The notes: generated by a model not told the origin, from the sequence alone. DNA of 37,647 nt from Candidatus Levybacteria bacterium RIFCSPLOWO2_01_FULL_39_10 (GCA_001782515.1 MFOV01000008.1:1-37647), one strand, 5' to 3'. Positions 1 to 6,659 are shown, counted from the first letter of the stretch. Translations and numbers: made by a program.

Positions 1-50
1 AAGAGTACTTACTTAAACAAAAAGTGTCCACGATCTAGTTACCTTGTACG

Positions 51-129
51 CCCTATTAAATTTGCGAGCAAGTTATTTAATAGGGTCAACCCCGTTAGAA
101 TCCAATTCATTGAAAAGTTTCTAACGGGG
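51..129. repeat. tandem hairpins in the gene-free window start
   Basis: Two perfect 11-bp inverted repeats lie side by side: bases 51-61 pair with 75-85 (CCCTATTAAAT) and 90-100 pair with 119-129 (CCCCGTTAGAA). The junction and the CCCCGTT arm resemble the tandem-hairpin leaders at 15699 and 17895, but no Shine-Dalgarno or gene follows on the plus strand. The rest of 1-265 holds no gene I can support. Confidence 0.55.
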
Positions 130-265
130 CCAGTTTTGCTAATAACTTATAAATCTGTGGGTCAAATCTTAAAAAATAATCTTGATAATATACTCTCGCA
201 GGTATGGGTGCGCTTCTTGTAACAAAAAAGGCAACTTATTCTGAGCTGAAACAAAAAAAGCTAAT

Positions 266-610
266 TTAGTCCTTTGGTGAAACTTCTTTCATTCTTCTAT
301 ACTTGTAGATACAGCTTCCATCTTCTCTTCTTACGATCATCAATTCAAGCTCATGGGCTTCTATCATTTGAGCAGCATATCGTTTTACCTCTTTTAGGCT
401 TAAGCCATGCACATTTGGTCTATTGGGAAATCTTAGCTCTGCATCACTTAAAACAATATCAGCTGGTGAAAACCAATCAGACCCTCCAGTCTGGGCAACT
501 CTTCTTTCCAGATTATCAATCGCTCGATTAATATAATCCCTATTTATAAGGTCTCTTTCATGAAATTGCTCTTTACTTCTTAATGGTTCAGTTTCTCTTA
601 TAAGTGTCAT
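266..610 (-). CDS. hypothetical protein, 114 aa
   Basis: Not recognised. A charged, soluble, mostly helical protein without signal peptide or membrane segment. The C-terminal half has a helix then a basic strand-like stretch (LELMIVRREDG), which would suit a small winged-helix fold, but this is only an impression. The start is supported by a good promoter on the minus strand, TTGACA at 645-650 and TAGAAT at 622-627 with 17-bp spacing, ending 11 nt before the ATG. There is no Shine-Dalgarno. It stands alone, with about 200 bases free of genes behind it. Confidence 0.6.
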   Translation of the reverse strand: MTLIRETEPLRSKEQFHERDLINRDYINRAIDNLERRVAQTGGSDWFSPADIVLSDAELRFPNRPNVHGLSLKEVKRYAAQMIEAHELELMIVRREDGSCIYKYRRMKEVSPKD

Positions 611-621
611 AATTGTGAAGA

Positions 622-650
622 ATTCTACTGCGATAATACAAACTTGTCAA
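622..650 (-). promoter_or_regulatory. promoter of the gene at 266-610
   Basis: On the minus strand TTGACA (645-650), 17-bp spacer, TAGAAT (622-627); the start codon is 11 nt downstream, so the predicted leader is about 5 nt. Confidence 0.65.
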
Positions 651-810
651 TCATTTGTGAGCCTGTCCTTAAATAATGAAAGGTCATCAATCAGCCGTCC
701 AAGCCATAGTGTTCTTAAAATAATTATCTGACTGATTTATTTTAATAGGATCGTGTCCGAGTTGTTGGCTTGAAAATTCAATATTTGCCATATTATTTAA
801 AAATATTTGG

Positions 811-1152
811 TTATATTTTAGTTTTCAGCGCTAATTCTCTGGTATTTTTAATCCGGGTTTCCTGCATTTCTTTTACAATACCAATCATTCTACTACGCTC
901 CCTGGAAGTTGCCGTAATTTTAATATAAAGAGTGCTACATGACCTTTGTAGATCATTTTCATTGCTGCTATAAATATCAAATTCTTCTATAGTAGTTACT
1001 CGCGATGAACCGCCCATAAGTCCCCTGGCAATCCTAAAATCCTTCATATCTTCAGAAGAAACATATCCAAATGCTTCCTCCTGTGTATCAATTTTTTCTT
1101 CAACACATTTTTCCTTTTGTCTATATATCCTTAATCTTTCAATAAATCCCAT
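811..1152 (-). CDS. hypothetical protein, 113 aa
   Basis: Not recognised. It has a charged N-terminus (IERLRIYRQKEKC) and a helical, Arg/Lys-rich C-terminus, with no membrane segment. The reading frame is open back to a TTG at 1188, but that TTG belongs to a likely -35 box (TTGAAC, 1183-1188) with AATTAT at 1160-1165. I therefore take the ATG at 1152, seven bases past the -10 box, as the start. It is an isolated transcription unit with no visible partner. Confidence 0.5.
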   Translation of the reverse strand: MGFIERLRIYRQKEKCVEEKIDTQEEAFGYVSSEDMKDFRIARGLMGGSSRVTTIEEFDIYSSNENDLQRSCSTLYIKITATSRERSRMIGIVKEMQETRIKNTRELALKTKI

Positions 1153-1302
1153 ACTATTAATAATTGTAATAATTGTACTCCGGTTCAAAAATTAAATTAA
1201 GCGGCATTAATACTACTCCTACCGCTATAAGTTCTTTCATAGTTTGGGTTGGATAAAAAGAATAGTAACTTGGTAATTGGAAGTTCTAAAAATTTTTAAA
1301 TA

Positions 1303-1740
1303 TTAAGACATAGGGGGTGGTGAGACCAATAGCACACCTTTAAGAAGAAAATTTCTTTCAATTTCTGTCATTTCGTAGTAGCGCTCGGCAATTTCTCTAT
1401 TGCCGCCCCACATATCATCATTCCAATTCAAAGCAAGATAATGAAATTCTGTAAATGTTCCGCCATACACCCATCCTTTTACGAAAAGTGGATTTTCAAG
1501 CACCATTTTTTTAAGAGCATCGGGATTTATGTTTGGAACAGTTGCTACGACTTCTTCGATATTCTCATTTAGTCTTTCCATAAATTCATCAGTAGGTTCA
1601 AACTTATCAGGATCAATTAGGGGGTGTGCTTCCTGAAGCAGTCCTATATACTTAGCAGATAGTTGTGCCTCAGGATCAGCTAGTTCCTCAGGCGTTGGCT
1701 CTCTACCATACCCAACTCTTGTTGCCTCTACTCTTACCAT
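1303..1740 (-). CDS. hypothetical protein, 145 aa
   Basis: Not recognised. An acidic, soluble protein beginning with a Pro/Glu-rich stretch (REPTPEELADPE), followed by helical segments rich in Trp, Tyr and Phe (VKGWVYGG, ALNWNDDMW). There is no signal peptide or membrane helix. The start fits a minus-strand promoter whose -10 box ends six bases before the ATG, with no Shine-Dalgarno. Behind it are two copies of a GTCAACCCCGCTA motif, one overlapping the -35 box. Confidence 0.6.
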   Translation of the reverse strand: MVRVEATRVGYGREPTPEELADPEAQLSAKYIGLLQEAHPLIDPDKFEPTDEFMERLNENIEEVVATVPNINPDALKKMVLENPLFVKGWVYGGTFTEFHYLALNWNDDMWGGNREIAERYYEMTEIERNFLLKGVLLVSPPPMS

Positions 1741-1746
1741 GAAAGT

Positions 1747-1774
1747 ATATTACCATTTATTCCTATCGTGTCAA
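1747..1774 (-). promoter_or_regulatory. promoter of the gene at 1303-1740
   Basis: Minus-strand TTGACA (1769-1774), 16-bp spacer, TAATAT (1747-1752), six bases before the ATG. The -35 lies inside a GTCAACCCCGCTAG motif (1770-1783) that recurs at 1806-1818 and, with T for C, at 86-98. Confidence 0.55.
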
Positions 1775-1834
1775 CCCCGCTAGGGATATTTCGAACTTTA
1801 ACCGGGTCAACCCCGCTAAATAAGAGTGTGGAAC

Positions 1835-2641
1835 TTAATATATAATGTTGAGGCCGTCTATATCACCCTGTTCGGGTGATATTTTTTTAATTTCTCCTTT
1901 TGATCCGTAACCAAACATTGTATTTTCCACATATGGACTGTCATATTCATCATCCAGCCCAAACCAGTGACCTAATTCATGGATCATAATATTTTCAGCA
2001 TTATAATAACCTGTTGAACATGTAAGATTCCAGGAAATCCTGTTATTCATAATAGTGTCAACTTCTGCAACAATTCCCGTTGCAGTGTAATACCATATGT
2101 AAGTAGCACCAAGCGTACTTCTATTTGTCCTGCCCCAGGCAATAATATTTTGAGAATCAAATCTGCTTCTTGAAACAGAAGTCAGCCCATCATAGGCCAG
2201 GTTTGGTTTTGCTGAAGTTGTACCATCAAGTGTAATTGCGGCTGTCCATTTGTTAAAACTAGTTGATACAAATGTTGGGACACTGCTTCTGACTGATGAA
2301 GGAGCACTTGATTGGTTTAATTTGTATTTTACGGGGGCACTTGTTGTGAGTTTCCATCCTGCTCCTCCAACAACAGCACCTGATCTGCTATCTTCGCAAA
2401 TTAAAGATGTTGCCTGTTGCGTATGATTGCCAGCTTTTGGCCCATGAACAAATACTCTTACTCTTAAGTCCTGTCTTCCGCGAATTGCAAAATCACCTGA
2501 AATTTCTGGAATATTTGAAATATCAACAATTTTATCAATCGATTTTAGATTTAATAAATTTGGAATGCTTGCACTGGCAGAAGCAGCAAGTAAGGTTGCT
2601 ATAAAAGCAAAAACAAAGGTTATGCTTAAAAATTTCTTCAT
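1835..2641 (-). CDS. secreted zinc metalloprotease, matrixin/M57-like, 268 aa
   Basis: Predicted secreted zinc endopeptidase. Residues 1-24 form a classic signal peptide (MKKFLSITFVFAFIATLLAA start, cut near ASA-SIP). The catalytic motif is HELGHWFGLDD at 221-231: His221 and His225 bind zinc, Glu222 is the general base, and the third ligand position is Asp231 rather than the His of most metzincins. A following Met242 (NTMFGYG) can be the Met-turn. The region before it matches the substrate-cleft part of matrixins only loosely. No propeptide or cysteine switch is evident. A leaderless promoter precedes the ATG by seven bases. The host protein target cannot be inferred. Confidence 0.8.
   Translation of the reverse strand: MKKFLSITFVFAFIATLLAASASASIPNLLNLKSIDKIVDISNIPEISGDFAIRGRQDLRVRVFVHGPKAGNHTQQATSLICEDSRSGAVVGGAGWKLTTSAPVKYKLNQSSAPSSVRSSVPTFVSTSFNKWTAAITLDGTTSAKPNLAYDGLTSVSRSRFDSQNIIAWGRTNRSTLGATYIWYYTATGIVAEVDTIMNNRISWNLTCSTGYYNAENIMIHELGHWFGLDDEYDSPYVENTMFGYGSKGEIKKISPEQGDIDGLNIIY
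1860..1888 (+). terminator. plus-strand terminator-like hairpin inside the protease gene
   Basis: A perfect 9-bp stem (1860-1868 with 1874-1882, loop TGTTC) runs directly into seven T on the plus strand (1882-1888). It lies within the last codons of the minus-strand protease gene, so it would stop antisense transcription, although no plus-strand gene lies to its left. Confidence 0.5.
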
Positions 2642-2648
2642 TAAATGA

Positions 2649-2678
2649 ATAGTAAGCTATAAAAACAGTAATTGTCAA
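2649..2678 (-). promoter_or_regulatory. promoter of the metalloprotease gene
   Basis: Minus-strand TTGACA (2673-2678), 18-bp spacer, TACTAT (2649-2654); the ATG follows after seven bases, so the mRNA is probably leaderless. Confidence 0.6.
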
Positions 2679-2769
2679 GTTTTCGAATGAACTTAAGTTT
2701 TCGTCCATAACTGCTTGGCTTGATTCTAATGGTTCATGACCAATTTGCTCGACAGATCCTTTGACATAA

Positions 2770-3183
2770 TTAGTAGTCTACTTCAATTTCCATTGCCCGA
2801 CTTTCCTCGGCAAGTCTTTTTTTATCCCAGATGTATTTATTTATCTTTCCTATGAGAACTCCTATTTTTTTATATACCTCCGAACCTTCATCAAAATTAT
2901 GAACAAAAACAAATCCTTCCCCGCGCGCTGGAATTCTCGCTCTAACAACCGCGGACATTTCAACATCTTCCGTAGGTGTTCTATTTTGACTACTTTGCTG
3001 CGAAAGTCCAATTTCATATTGGATAGTATCCGAAAATCCTTTTATAGTTAGCTCTGTTGCAAACGCAATTACCAAAGGGTCATTTTCGGAAAGATCAGCT
3101 TCCCGCCAATTATCAAATGGAACTGATTCTAACTGGTTTATTAGTCTAAGCTGATCATTTGGTGAATCCTCTTTTCTTTCCAT
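2770..3183 (-). CDS. hypothetical protein, 137 aa
   Basis: Not recognised. The frame is open up to 3279, which would overlap the divergent gene's start and add a hydrophobic stretch. I prefer the ATG at 3183 (MERKEDSP) because a TTGTTT/GATTAT promoter-like pair sits just upstream of it and the longer form would run through the divergent promoter. The protein is soluble and acidic, with one block (ARIPARGEGFVFVHNF) that reads like a beta hairpin. It is divergently arranged with the DUF4382-like gene. No function can be assigned. Confidence 0.5.
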   Translation of the reverse strand: MERKEDSPNDQLRLINQLESVPFDNWREADLSENDPLVIAFATELTIKGFSDTIQYEIGLSQQSSQNRTPTEDVEMSAVVRARIPARGEGFVFVHNFDEGSEVYKKIGVLIGKINKYIWDKKRLAEESRAMEIEVDY

Positions 3184-3237
3184 TGTTCTTGCAATAATCC
3201 TATATTTTCGCAAAAAAAACAACCCCGATACAAAAAT

Positions 3238-3266
3238 TTGACAAATTAAAATTATTATTTCATTAT
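3238..3266 (+). promoter_or_regulatory. promoter of the DUF4382-like gene
   Basis: TTGACA (3238-3243), 17-bp spacer, CATTAT (3261-3266), then six bases to the ATG at 3273. No Shine-Dalgarno: probably leaderless. Confidence 0.6.
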
Positions 3267-3272
3267 TTATGT

Positions 3273-4043
3273 ATGGCAAGAAGTTCTAAAAAGAACAACA
3301 GAAATTTGGCAATATTGTTATTTATCGGAGCTGCAATTTTTGCTACAGTTGCTCTAGCGAGTCAGAAAACATCCTGGTTTAACTTTGCAAAAGGGCCCGC
3401 TGATACGCCTGCGCTCACGAATCTAAACTCTGCAGGGGATATAGTCACCACAACTAATCCAGACGGCACCATGGGCCCTGCCACATTTTCGAAGAACGCA
3501 TCAAATGCTCTTCCTTCTTACTTAAAAGGCACTCTATTTTTTAATGTATCAAGTGAGGAAGGAAACGTTTTGGGAGCAAATTCAAATAAAACAAGTGCAG
3601 TTTCGGACTTTGTAAATTTATTTATAGTTATTAAAAAGATTGAGGTGCATATTGCACAGCAGGGTGATCCCAAAACTAACACAAAACCTCAGAGACTTAG
3701 CAGATGGGAAACTTTGGATCTTGCAACACCAATTAGCGTTGATCTTTTAAAACTCGCAGATGAGGATAGTCCGGTTCTAGTTGCAGTATCCAAGCTTGCT
3801 GCAGGACGATATACCCAAGTCAGACTCTACATTGATGAGGCATTTGGAGAACTTGCAAATGAGGATGTAGTACAATTTAAAATTCCCGGAAAAAATGGCA
3901 TTGTTAAAGTTGTAAAGTCATTTAAAATCGACGCAGGCGGGCAAACTACTCTTACCATGGAATTTGACCCCCTAAAATCTATCAAAAAATCAGGAAACGA
4001 TTATATCTTAAAGCCTGTTATCGGAAAAATGCAGGTAGAATAA
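3273..4043 (+). CDS. DUF4382-like, membrane-anchored protein, 256 aa
   Basis: A basic N-terminus (MARSSKKNNR) is followed by one hydrophobic segment at about 12-29, so the protein is anchored in or exported across the membrane with its main part outside. Residues about 85-256 resemble DUF4382: a strand-rich domain with a central block where a quantity is converted to a linear estimate (VDLLKLAD, AGRYTQVRLYID) and a closing strand (LKPVIGKMQVE). The family is of unknown function and beta-sandwich-like. A Pro/Thr-rich linker separates anchor and domain. The gene is convergent with the retropepsin gene, whose terminator starts 12 nt past this stop. Confidence 0.65.
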   Translation: MARSSKKNNRNLAILLFIGAAIFATVALASQKTSWFNFAKGPADTPALTNLNSAGDIVTTTNPDGTMGPATFSKNASNALPSYLKGTLFFNVSSEEGNVLGANSNKTSAVSDFVNLFIVIKKIEVHIAQQGDPKTNTKPQRLSRWETLDLATPISVDLLKLADEDSPVLVAVSKLAAGRYTQVRLYIDEAFGELANEDVVQFKIPGKNGIVKVVKSFKIDAGGQTTLTMEFDPLKSIKKSGNDYILKPVIGKMQVE

Positions 4044-4055
4044 CCTTAACTCCAC

Positions 4056-4084
4056 AAAAAAACAGCCCCGATTCTTCAAGGCTG
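4056..4084 (-). terminator. terminator hairpin, family copy 1
   Basis: Read on the minus strand: stem CAGCC/GGCTG (4063-4067 with 4080-4084), then seven T (4056-4062). It serves the gene at 4111-4521. An AT-rich palindrome (AAAACAAAAATTTGTTTT) sits between the hairpin and the stop codon. Confidence 0.75.
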
Positions 4085-4110
4085 TAAAACAAAAATTTGT
4101 TTTAAGATAT

Positions 4111-4521
4111 TTAATTAAATTTTCTAAATTCTATATCGAATTGATTTGCAAATCCCCTAAAAGTTATTTCTGCCTTCAAAAAAAGATCATTTCTTCCCAA
4201 TATACATTTAAAAGGAGCTACCCCTTCTACAATATTTATATCTATCATAAATGGATTAAACTCTATCTCTGTTTCTAAATTCTTAAAAGTCCGGTAATAG
4301 AATTCTCCTGAGGTAGTATAACCTGTTTCTCGTTTTAATTTATTCCAATCAATATGAAGAGCATCTGCTATAACCGTGGAAATCAGCCCTGAGTCAGCTC
4401 CGGAATCTACAAGAGCGAAAGTATCAAAATTATATTTCCCATTTATAAAAGTTACTGGTATCACAGGAGCAAGTGTGGTGACTGATCCCGGCAATAAGCT
4501 ATAATCGTAGGTATACTTCAT
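4111..4521 (-). CDS. retropepsin-like aspartic protease, 136 aa
   Basis: Probable aspartic protease of the retroviral-pepsin fold. The catalytic loop reads ALVDSGADSG at 36-45 (Asp39-Ser-Gly-Ala), preceded by two strands and followed by a helix. The second signature, ILGRNDLF near residue 108, matches the conserved ILGxDxL turn before the last strands. One copy of the motif per chain means it should act as a homodimer. There is no signal peptide, so it is cytoplasmic. It overlaps the preceding small gene by four bases (ATGA), so the two are translationally coupled. The substrate is unknown. Confidence 0.7.
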   Translation of the reverse strand: MKYTYDYSLLPGSVTTLAPVIPVTFINGKYNFDTFALVDSGADSGLISTVIADALHIDWNKLKRETGYTTSGEFYYRTFKNLETEIEFNPFMIDINIVEGVAPFKCILGRNDLFLKAEITFRGFANQFDIEFRKFN

Positions 4522-4718
4522 CCAACAAAATTAGAATAACTTTCTCCAGAAGGAAAATAGTAAACTTTTTGTTTTCCTTTTTTACTTTCAACTCTTTTCA
4601 TCAAAACATCTAGGGTTTTTGCGTGACCTAATACCTTCTTATAATCAGAAGATACTGCAACCCAGCCTTTACCATAACCTTTCAGTAATTTAGTAAAATC
4701 TATTCCCATTCTCTTCAT
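4518..4718 (-). CDS. DUF5678-like small protein, 66 aa
   Basis: A short basic protein with the pattern GKGWVAVSSDYKKVLGHAK followed by a Lys-rich linker and a final strand (VYYFPSGES). That is the layout of DUF5678 proteins, which often lie next to retropepsin-like genes; the match is by eye. The -10 box TATAAT (minus strand, 4725-4730) lies six bases before the ATG, indicating a leaderless mRNA, while the next gene is reached by ATGA coupling. It may be a substrate-presenting or regulatory partner of the protease; this is inference. Confidence 0.6.
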   Translation of the reverse strand: MKRMGIDFTKLLKGYGKGWVAVSSDYKKVLGHAKTLDVLMKRVESKKGKQKVYYFPSGESYSNFVG

Positions 4719-4724
4719 AAGTCC

Positions 4725-4730
4725 ATTATA
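4725..4730 (-). promoter_or_regulatory. -10 box of the DUF5678/protease operon
   Basis: TATAAT on the minus strand, six bases before the ATG at 4718. The nearest -35 candidate, TTGACT, is 19 bp away, longer than usual. Confidence 0.5.
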
Positions 4731-4767
4731 CTAGCATATTTCAATAGTTAGTCAAGTTTTTTCCACA

Positions 4768-4795
4768 AAAAAACAACCCAGGAATCCGAGGCTGG
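4768..4795 (-). terminator. terminator hairpin, family copy 2
   Basis: Minus-strand stem CAGCC/GGGTTG with wobble pairs, then a T run; it follows the stop of the gene at 4801-5262. Confidence 0.65.
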
Positions 4796-4800
4796 AAAAA

Positions 4801-5262
4801 TTAGCTATTTGCGGGCTCTTTTTCTTTTGGTGCGGATTTAAGCTGATGGTATTCTTCTTCGCTTATTTCAATATATACTTGCATATCCTTCATGCCGATA
4901 CTCTCCAATGTTCTTTTTTTTCTCATGCGTACATTATTCCCTTCACCCCTATCTACACTAACTAGCATAGCAAGACCCATAGGTTTACCATCTTGAAAAA
5001 ACTCTATCCCTCCAGCGAGGTTATAAACATCGTGATATTCATCTCCAAACCTAACGCCTTGTGGCGGGATAAAAACAACTGAATCTTCTTTATACCCTGG
5101 TTCCCCTTTTATGCCTGAGGATCCATCAACAATCCTAGGTACTCTTCCTTCAAGGACTAATCTCTCCACGCTGCCCGGAGCAAGAAGTTCTTCACGACTT
5201 CTGTCTTGTTCTTTTTCCCAAAGCATTCTATCTAAATTGCGAACTTCCGAAGGTGCTGCCAT
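4801..5262 (-). CDS. hypothetical protein, paralogue A, 153 aa
   Basis: Not recognised, but clearly paralogous to the gene at 7083-7493. Both begin MA(A/V)PSEVRNLDRMLW, share the block QDRSREELLAPG, a strand VFIPPQGVR, the block VDRGEG and the tail HQLKSAPKE. This copy has extra residues in the middle (GSSGIKGEPGYKEDS) and at the C-terminus. It is soluble and strand-rich with a helical N-terminus. The promoters of the two copies are also alike, so the duplication covered the regulatory region. It ends at a terminator of the local hairpin family. Confidence 0.65.
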   Translation of the reverse strand: MAAPSEVRNLDRMLWEKEQDRSREELLAPGSVERLVLEGRVPRIVDGSSGIKGEPGYKEDSVVFIPPQGVRFGDEYHDVYNLAGGIEFFQDGKPMGLAMLVSVDRGEGNNVRMRKKRTLESIGMKDMQVYIEISEEEYHQLKSAPKEKEPANS

Positions 5263-5271
5263 AACTTTGTT

Positions 5272-5299
5272 ATTATAGTATAGTTGGCTGCAAAGTCAA
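5272..5299 (-). promoter_or_regulatory. promoter of paralogue A
   Basis: Minus-strand TTGACT (5294-5299), 16-bp spacer, TATAAT (5272-5277), nine bases to the ATG. Spacing is identical in paralogue B. Confidence 0.7.
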
Positions 5300-5320
5300 C
5301 CTATTCGTAACCTTCCCCCA

Positions 5321-5482
5321 CAAAAAAACAGTCGCCGACCTAGTCACCGACTCGGAAGAGTCTTCTCAGAACCCGAGGTTCACCGAACCGGAGGTCTGAC
5401 TCGGAGAGGAAGGTTTTCTCCTAACCGGAGGTTATCTGAACCGGAGGTCTGACCCGGTAGGCCCCGGAATCCGAGGCAACAG
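5321..5482 (-). repeat. expanded copy 3 of the hairpin family, with internal repeats
   Basis: About 160 bases between two divergent genes. The left end is a seven-A run plus CAGTCGCCGACCTAG and the right end is CCGAGGCAACAG, weakly complementary to the left arm. Between them GAACCGGAGGTCTGAC occurs twice (about 5385-5400 and 5438-5453), with small hairpins such as AACCGGAGGTT and GACTCGGAAGAGTC. The left and right modules recur, fused, at 6111-6164. On the minus strand it ends in T7 like its relatives, but no minus gene lies upstream. Confidence 0.7.
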
Positions 5483-5506
5483 AAATAAAACCAGACTTTG
5501 CTATTA

Positions 5507-5535
5507 TTGAAGTAAAATTTTTAAACTGTTATAAT
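5507..5535 (+). promoter_or_regulatory. promoter of the Fic/Doc operon
   Basis: TTGAAG (5507-5512), exact 17-bp spacer, TATAAT (5530-5535), six bases to the ATG at 5542. Transcription should start at the start codon. Confidence 0.75.
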
Positions 5536-5541
5536 TTCTGT

Positions 5542-5667
5542 ATGACAAAAAATAATATAAAAAACTACGAAAATAAAAATCCCAAAAAGGCAAAATTAAT
5601 AAAGAAAACCATAAACAAAGGGGTTAAGCAATATGAGGAAACCTTCCGAAGACTTGCAGGAACCTAA
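5542..5667 (+). CDS. 41-aa protein upstream of Doc, putative antitoxin
   Basis: A very basic 41-codon reading frame (MTKNNIKNYENKNPKK start) ending in the amphipathic stretch KQYEETFRRLAGT. It has a consensus promoter six bases upstream of its ATG and overlaps the following Fic/Doc gene by 35 bases in another frame. Very short proteins with this helical ending precede Doc-like toxins in related genomes, so an antitoxin role is likely but inferred. It is shorter than Phd and has no DNA-binding fold visible. Translation through it would deliver ribosomes to the toxin start at 5633. Confidence 0.55.
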   Translation: MTKNNIKNYENKNPKKAKLIKKTINKGVKQYEETFRRLAGT

Positions 5668-6088
5668 TTGGATTGAAATAGAAGATTTTGAGTATATCTG
5701 CTTCAACTTAACTCGAAAACTATTAACGTTTAACGAACCAATTCCAGATTATTCAACAAGAGATCGCTCATCGCTTGAATCTTCTCTTAGCGCACCTAAA
5801 AATACTTATTTTAACCAAGAAGGATCTTCCCTACCTGATTTGGCAAGCGTATTGTTTTACTCGATTATCAAAAATCATCCGTTTGTAAACGGAAATAAAA
5901 GAATTGCTGTAATGAGTGTTTTAATATTTTTTGCAATTAATAATAAATGGGTAAATATTCCTCCTGATATACTTTATAATCTTGCAAAAATTGTTGCAGA
6001 ATCTTCACCTTCGCTTAGGAAACACAATCTTAAGAGATCAGCTGATCTCTTTAACAAGTATTTGGTAGATTATAAGGAAGCTAAATAA
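5633..6088 (+). CDS. Fic/Doc family toxin-like protein, 151 aa
   Basis: Fic-fold enzyme of the death-on-curing (Doc) type. The active-site loop is HPFVNGNKR at 82-90, an intact HxFxxGNxR motif with His82 as catalytic base. Length and all-helical content fit Doc, which phosphorylates EF-Tu; AMP transfer, as in classical Fic proteins, is the alternative. No inhibitory helix motif (S/TxxxE/DG) is obvious in the chain, so inhibition probably comes from the overlapping 41-aa protein. Without its own Shine-Dalgarno (GGGGTTAAGC upstream is weak), it is probably expressed by coupling. It lies within the terminator-bounded accessory region. Confidence 0.8.
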   Translation: MRKPSEDLQEPNWIEIEDFEYICFNLTRKLLTFNEPIPDYSTRDRSSLESSLSAPKNTYFNQEGSSLPDLASVLFYSIIKNHPFVNGNKRIAVMSVLIFFAINNKWVNIPPDILYNLAKIVAESSPSLRKHNLKRSADLFNKYLVDYKEAK

Positions 6089-6102
6089 ATCAAGCATTCC
6101 CA

Positions 6103-6164
6103 GAAAAAAACAGTCGCCGACCTAGAAGGTTTCTGACCCGGTAGGCCCCGGTCTCCCGAGGCTG
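6103..6164 (-). terminator. terminator hairpin, family copy 4
   Basis: Minus-strand hairpin with modules CAGTCGCCGACCTAG and CTGACCCGGTAGGCCCCGG shared with the long copy at 5321, but lacking its internal repeats, then seven T (6104-6110). It terminates the gene at 6190-6501, and convergent transcription from Doc runs into it. Confidence 0.7.
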
Positions 6165-6189
6165 AAAAAATATTATTTTTAATCTTTGC

Positions 6190-6501
6190 CTATTCTACCC
6201 GTCCTGCTAATTGACCTTCTTGTGCTAAAAATCCTCTGACTATAGTAGTGGCTACATTCATAACGCTTGCTCTTCGTGTAGCATCAGGAATCTCACCAAA
6301 AGCTTGTTTTACTGCTATTGCTCCAAGCAAAACGCTTCCTTCTCCTATTTCTCTTAATTCTTCTTCTGAAAATTGTGCCCCGCGTCCTTCAAAAGTAAAA
6401 TCAATCCAAGGCTCTTGTCCTGGCATCATATGAAATTCTACTTGCACGCCTGAAGTGTCTTCAACTCCCCTTCTTTGTTCTGCTACTCCCTCCGTCCTCA
6501 T
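6190..6501 (-). CDS. hypothetical protein, 103 aa
   Basis: Not recognised. The start is the ATG at 6501 (MRTEGVAEQRRG), five bases after a strong AGGAGGTGA; the in-frame GTG at 6510 is part of that Shine-Dalgarno. The protein has an acidic middle (GRGAQFSEEELREIG) and a hydrophobic helical end (SVLLGAIAVKQAFG). It is one of the few genes here with an explicit ribosome binding site, unlike its leaderless neighbours. No partner or function can be named. Confidence 0.6.
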   Translation of the reverse strand: MRTEGVAEQRRGVEDTSGVQVEFHMMPGQEPWIDFTFEGRGAQFSEEELREIGEGSVLLGAIAVKQAFGEIPDATRRASVMNVATTIVRGFLAQEGQLAGRVE

Positions 6502-6515
6502 AATTATCACCTCCT
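6502..6515 (-). promoter_or_regulatory. ribosome binding site deciding the start at 6501
   Basis: Minus-strand GAGGAGGTGATAATT directly before the ATG; an almost full anti-16S complement with five-base spacing. Confidence 0.7.
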
Positions 6516-6560
6516 CAAATATTTGCCGGTATTATATCAAACTATATCAACCTTTACCAC

Positions 6561-6586
6561 AAAACAGCCCCGGTCTCCCGAGGCTG
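6561..6586 (-). terminator. hairpin, family copy 5
   Basis: Stem CAGCC/GGCTG (6565-6569 with 6582-6586) with only four T behind it on the minus strand, next to a CCGACTCGGAGAG module shared with 5346 and 5399. It lies between divergent genes, where neither gene needs a terminator. Confidence 0.55.
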
Positions 6587-6624
6587 TCCCCGACTCGGAG
6601 AGAAAAAAATAAAATTAGTTTTTA

Positions 6625-6652
6625 TTGACATTTCAGTCTAAATTAGTATAAT
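6625..6652 (+). promoter_or_regulatory. promoter of the gene at 6660
   Basis: TTGACA (6625-6630), 16-bp spacer, TATAAT (6647-6652), seven bases to the ATG: leaderless. Confidence 0.75.
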
Positions 6653-6659
6653 TCTATCC

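Noticed and set aside
204..269. 21-codon plus-strand frame (MGALLVTKKATY start) behind a TATACT box
   Set aside because: Too short, no -35, no recognisable protein, and it ends just inside the neighbouring minus gene; chance is more likely.
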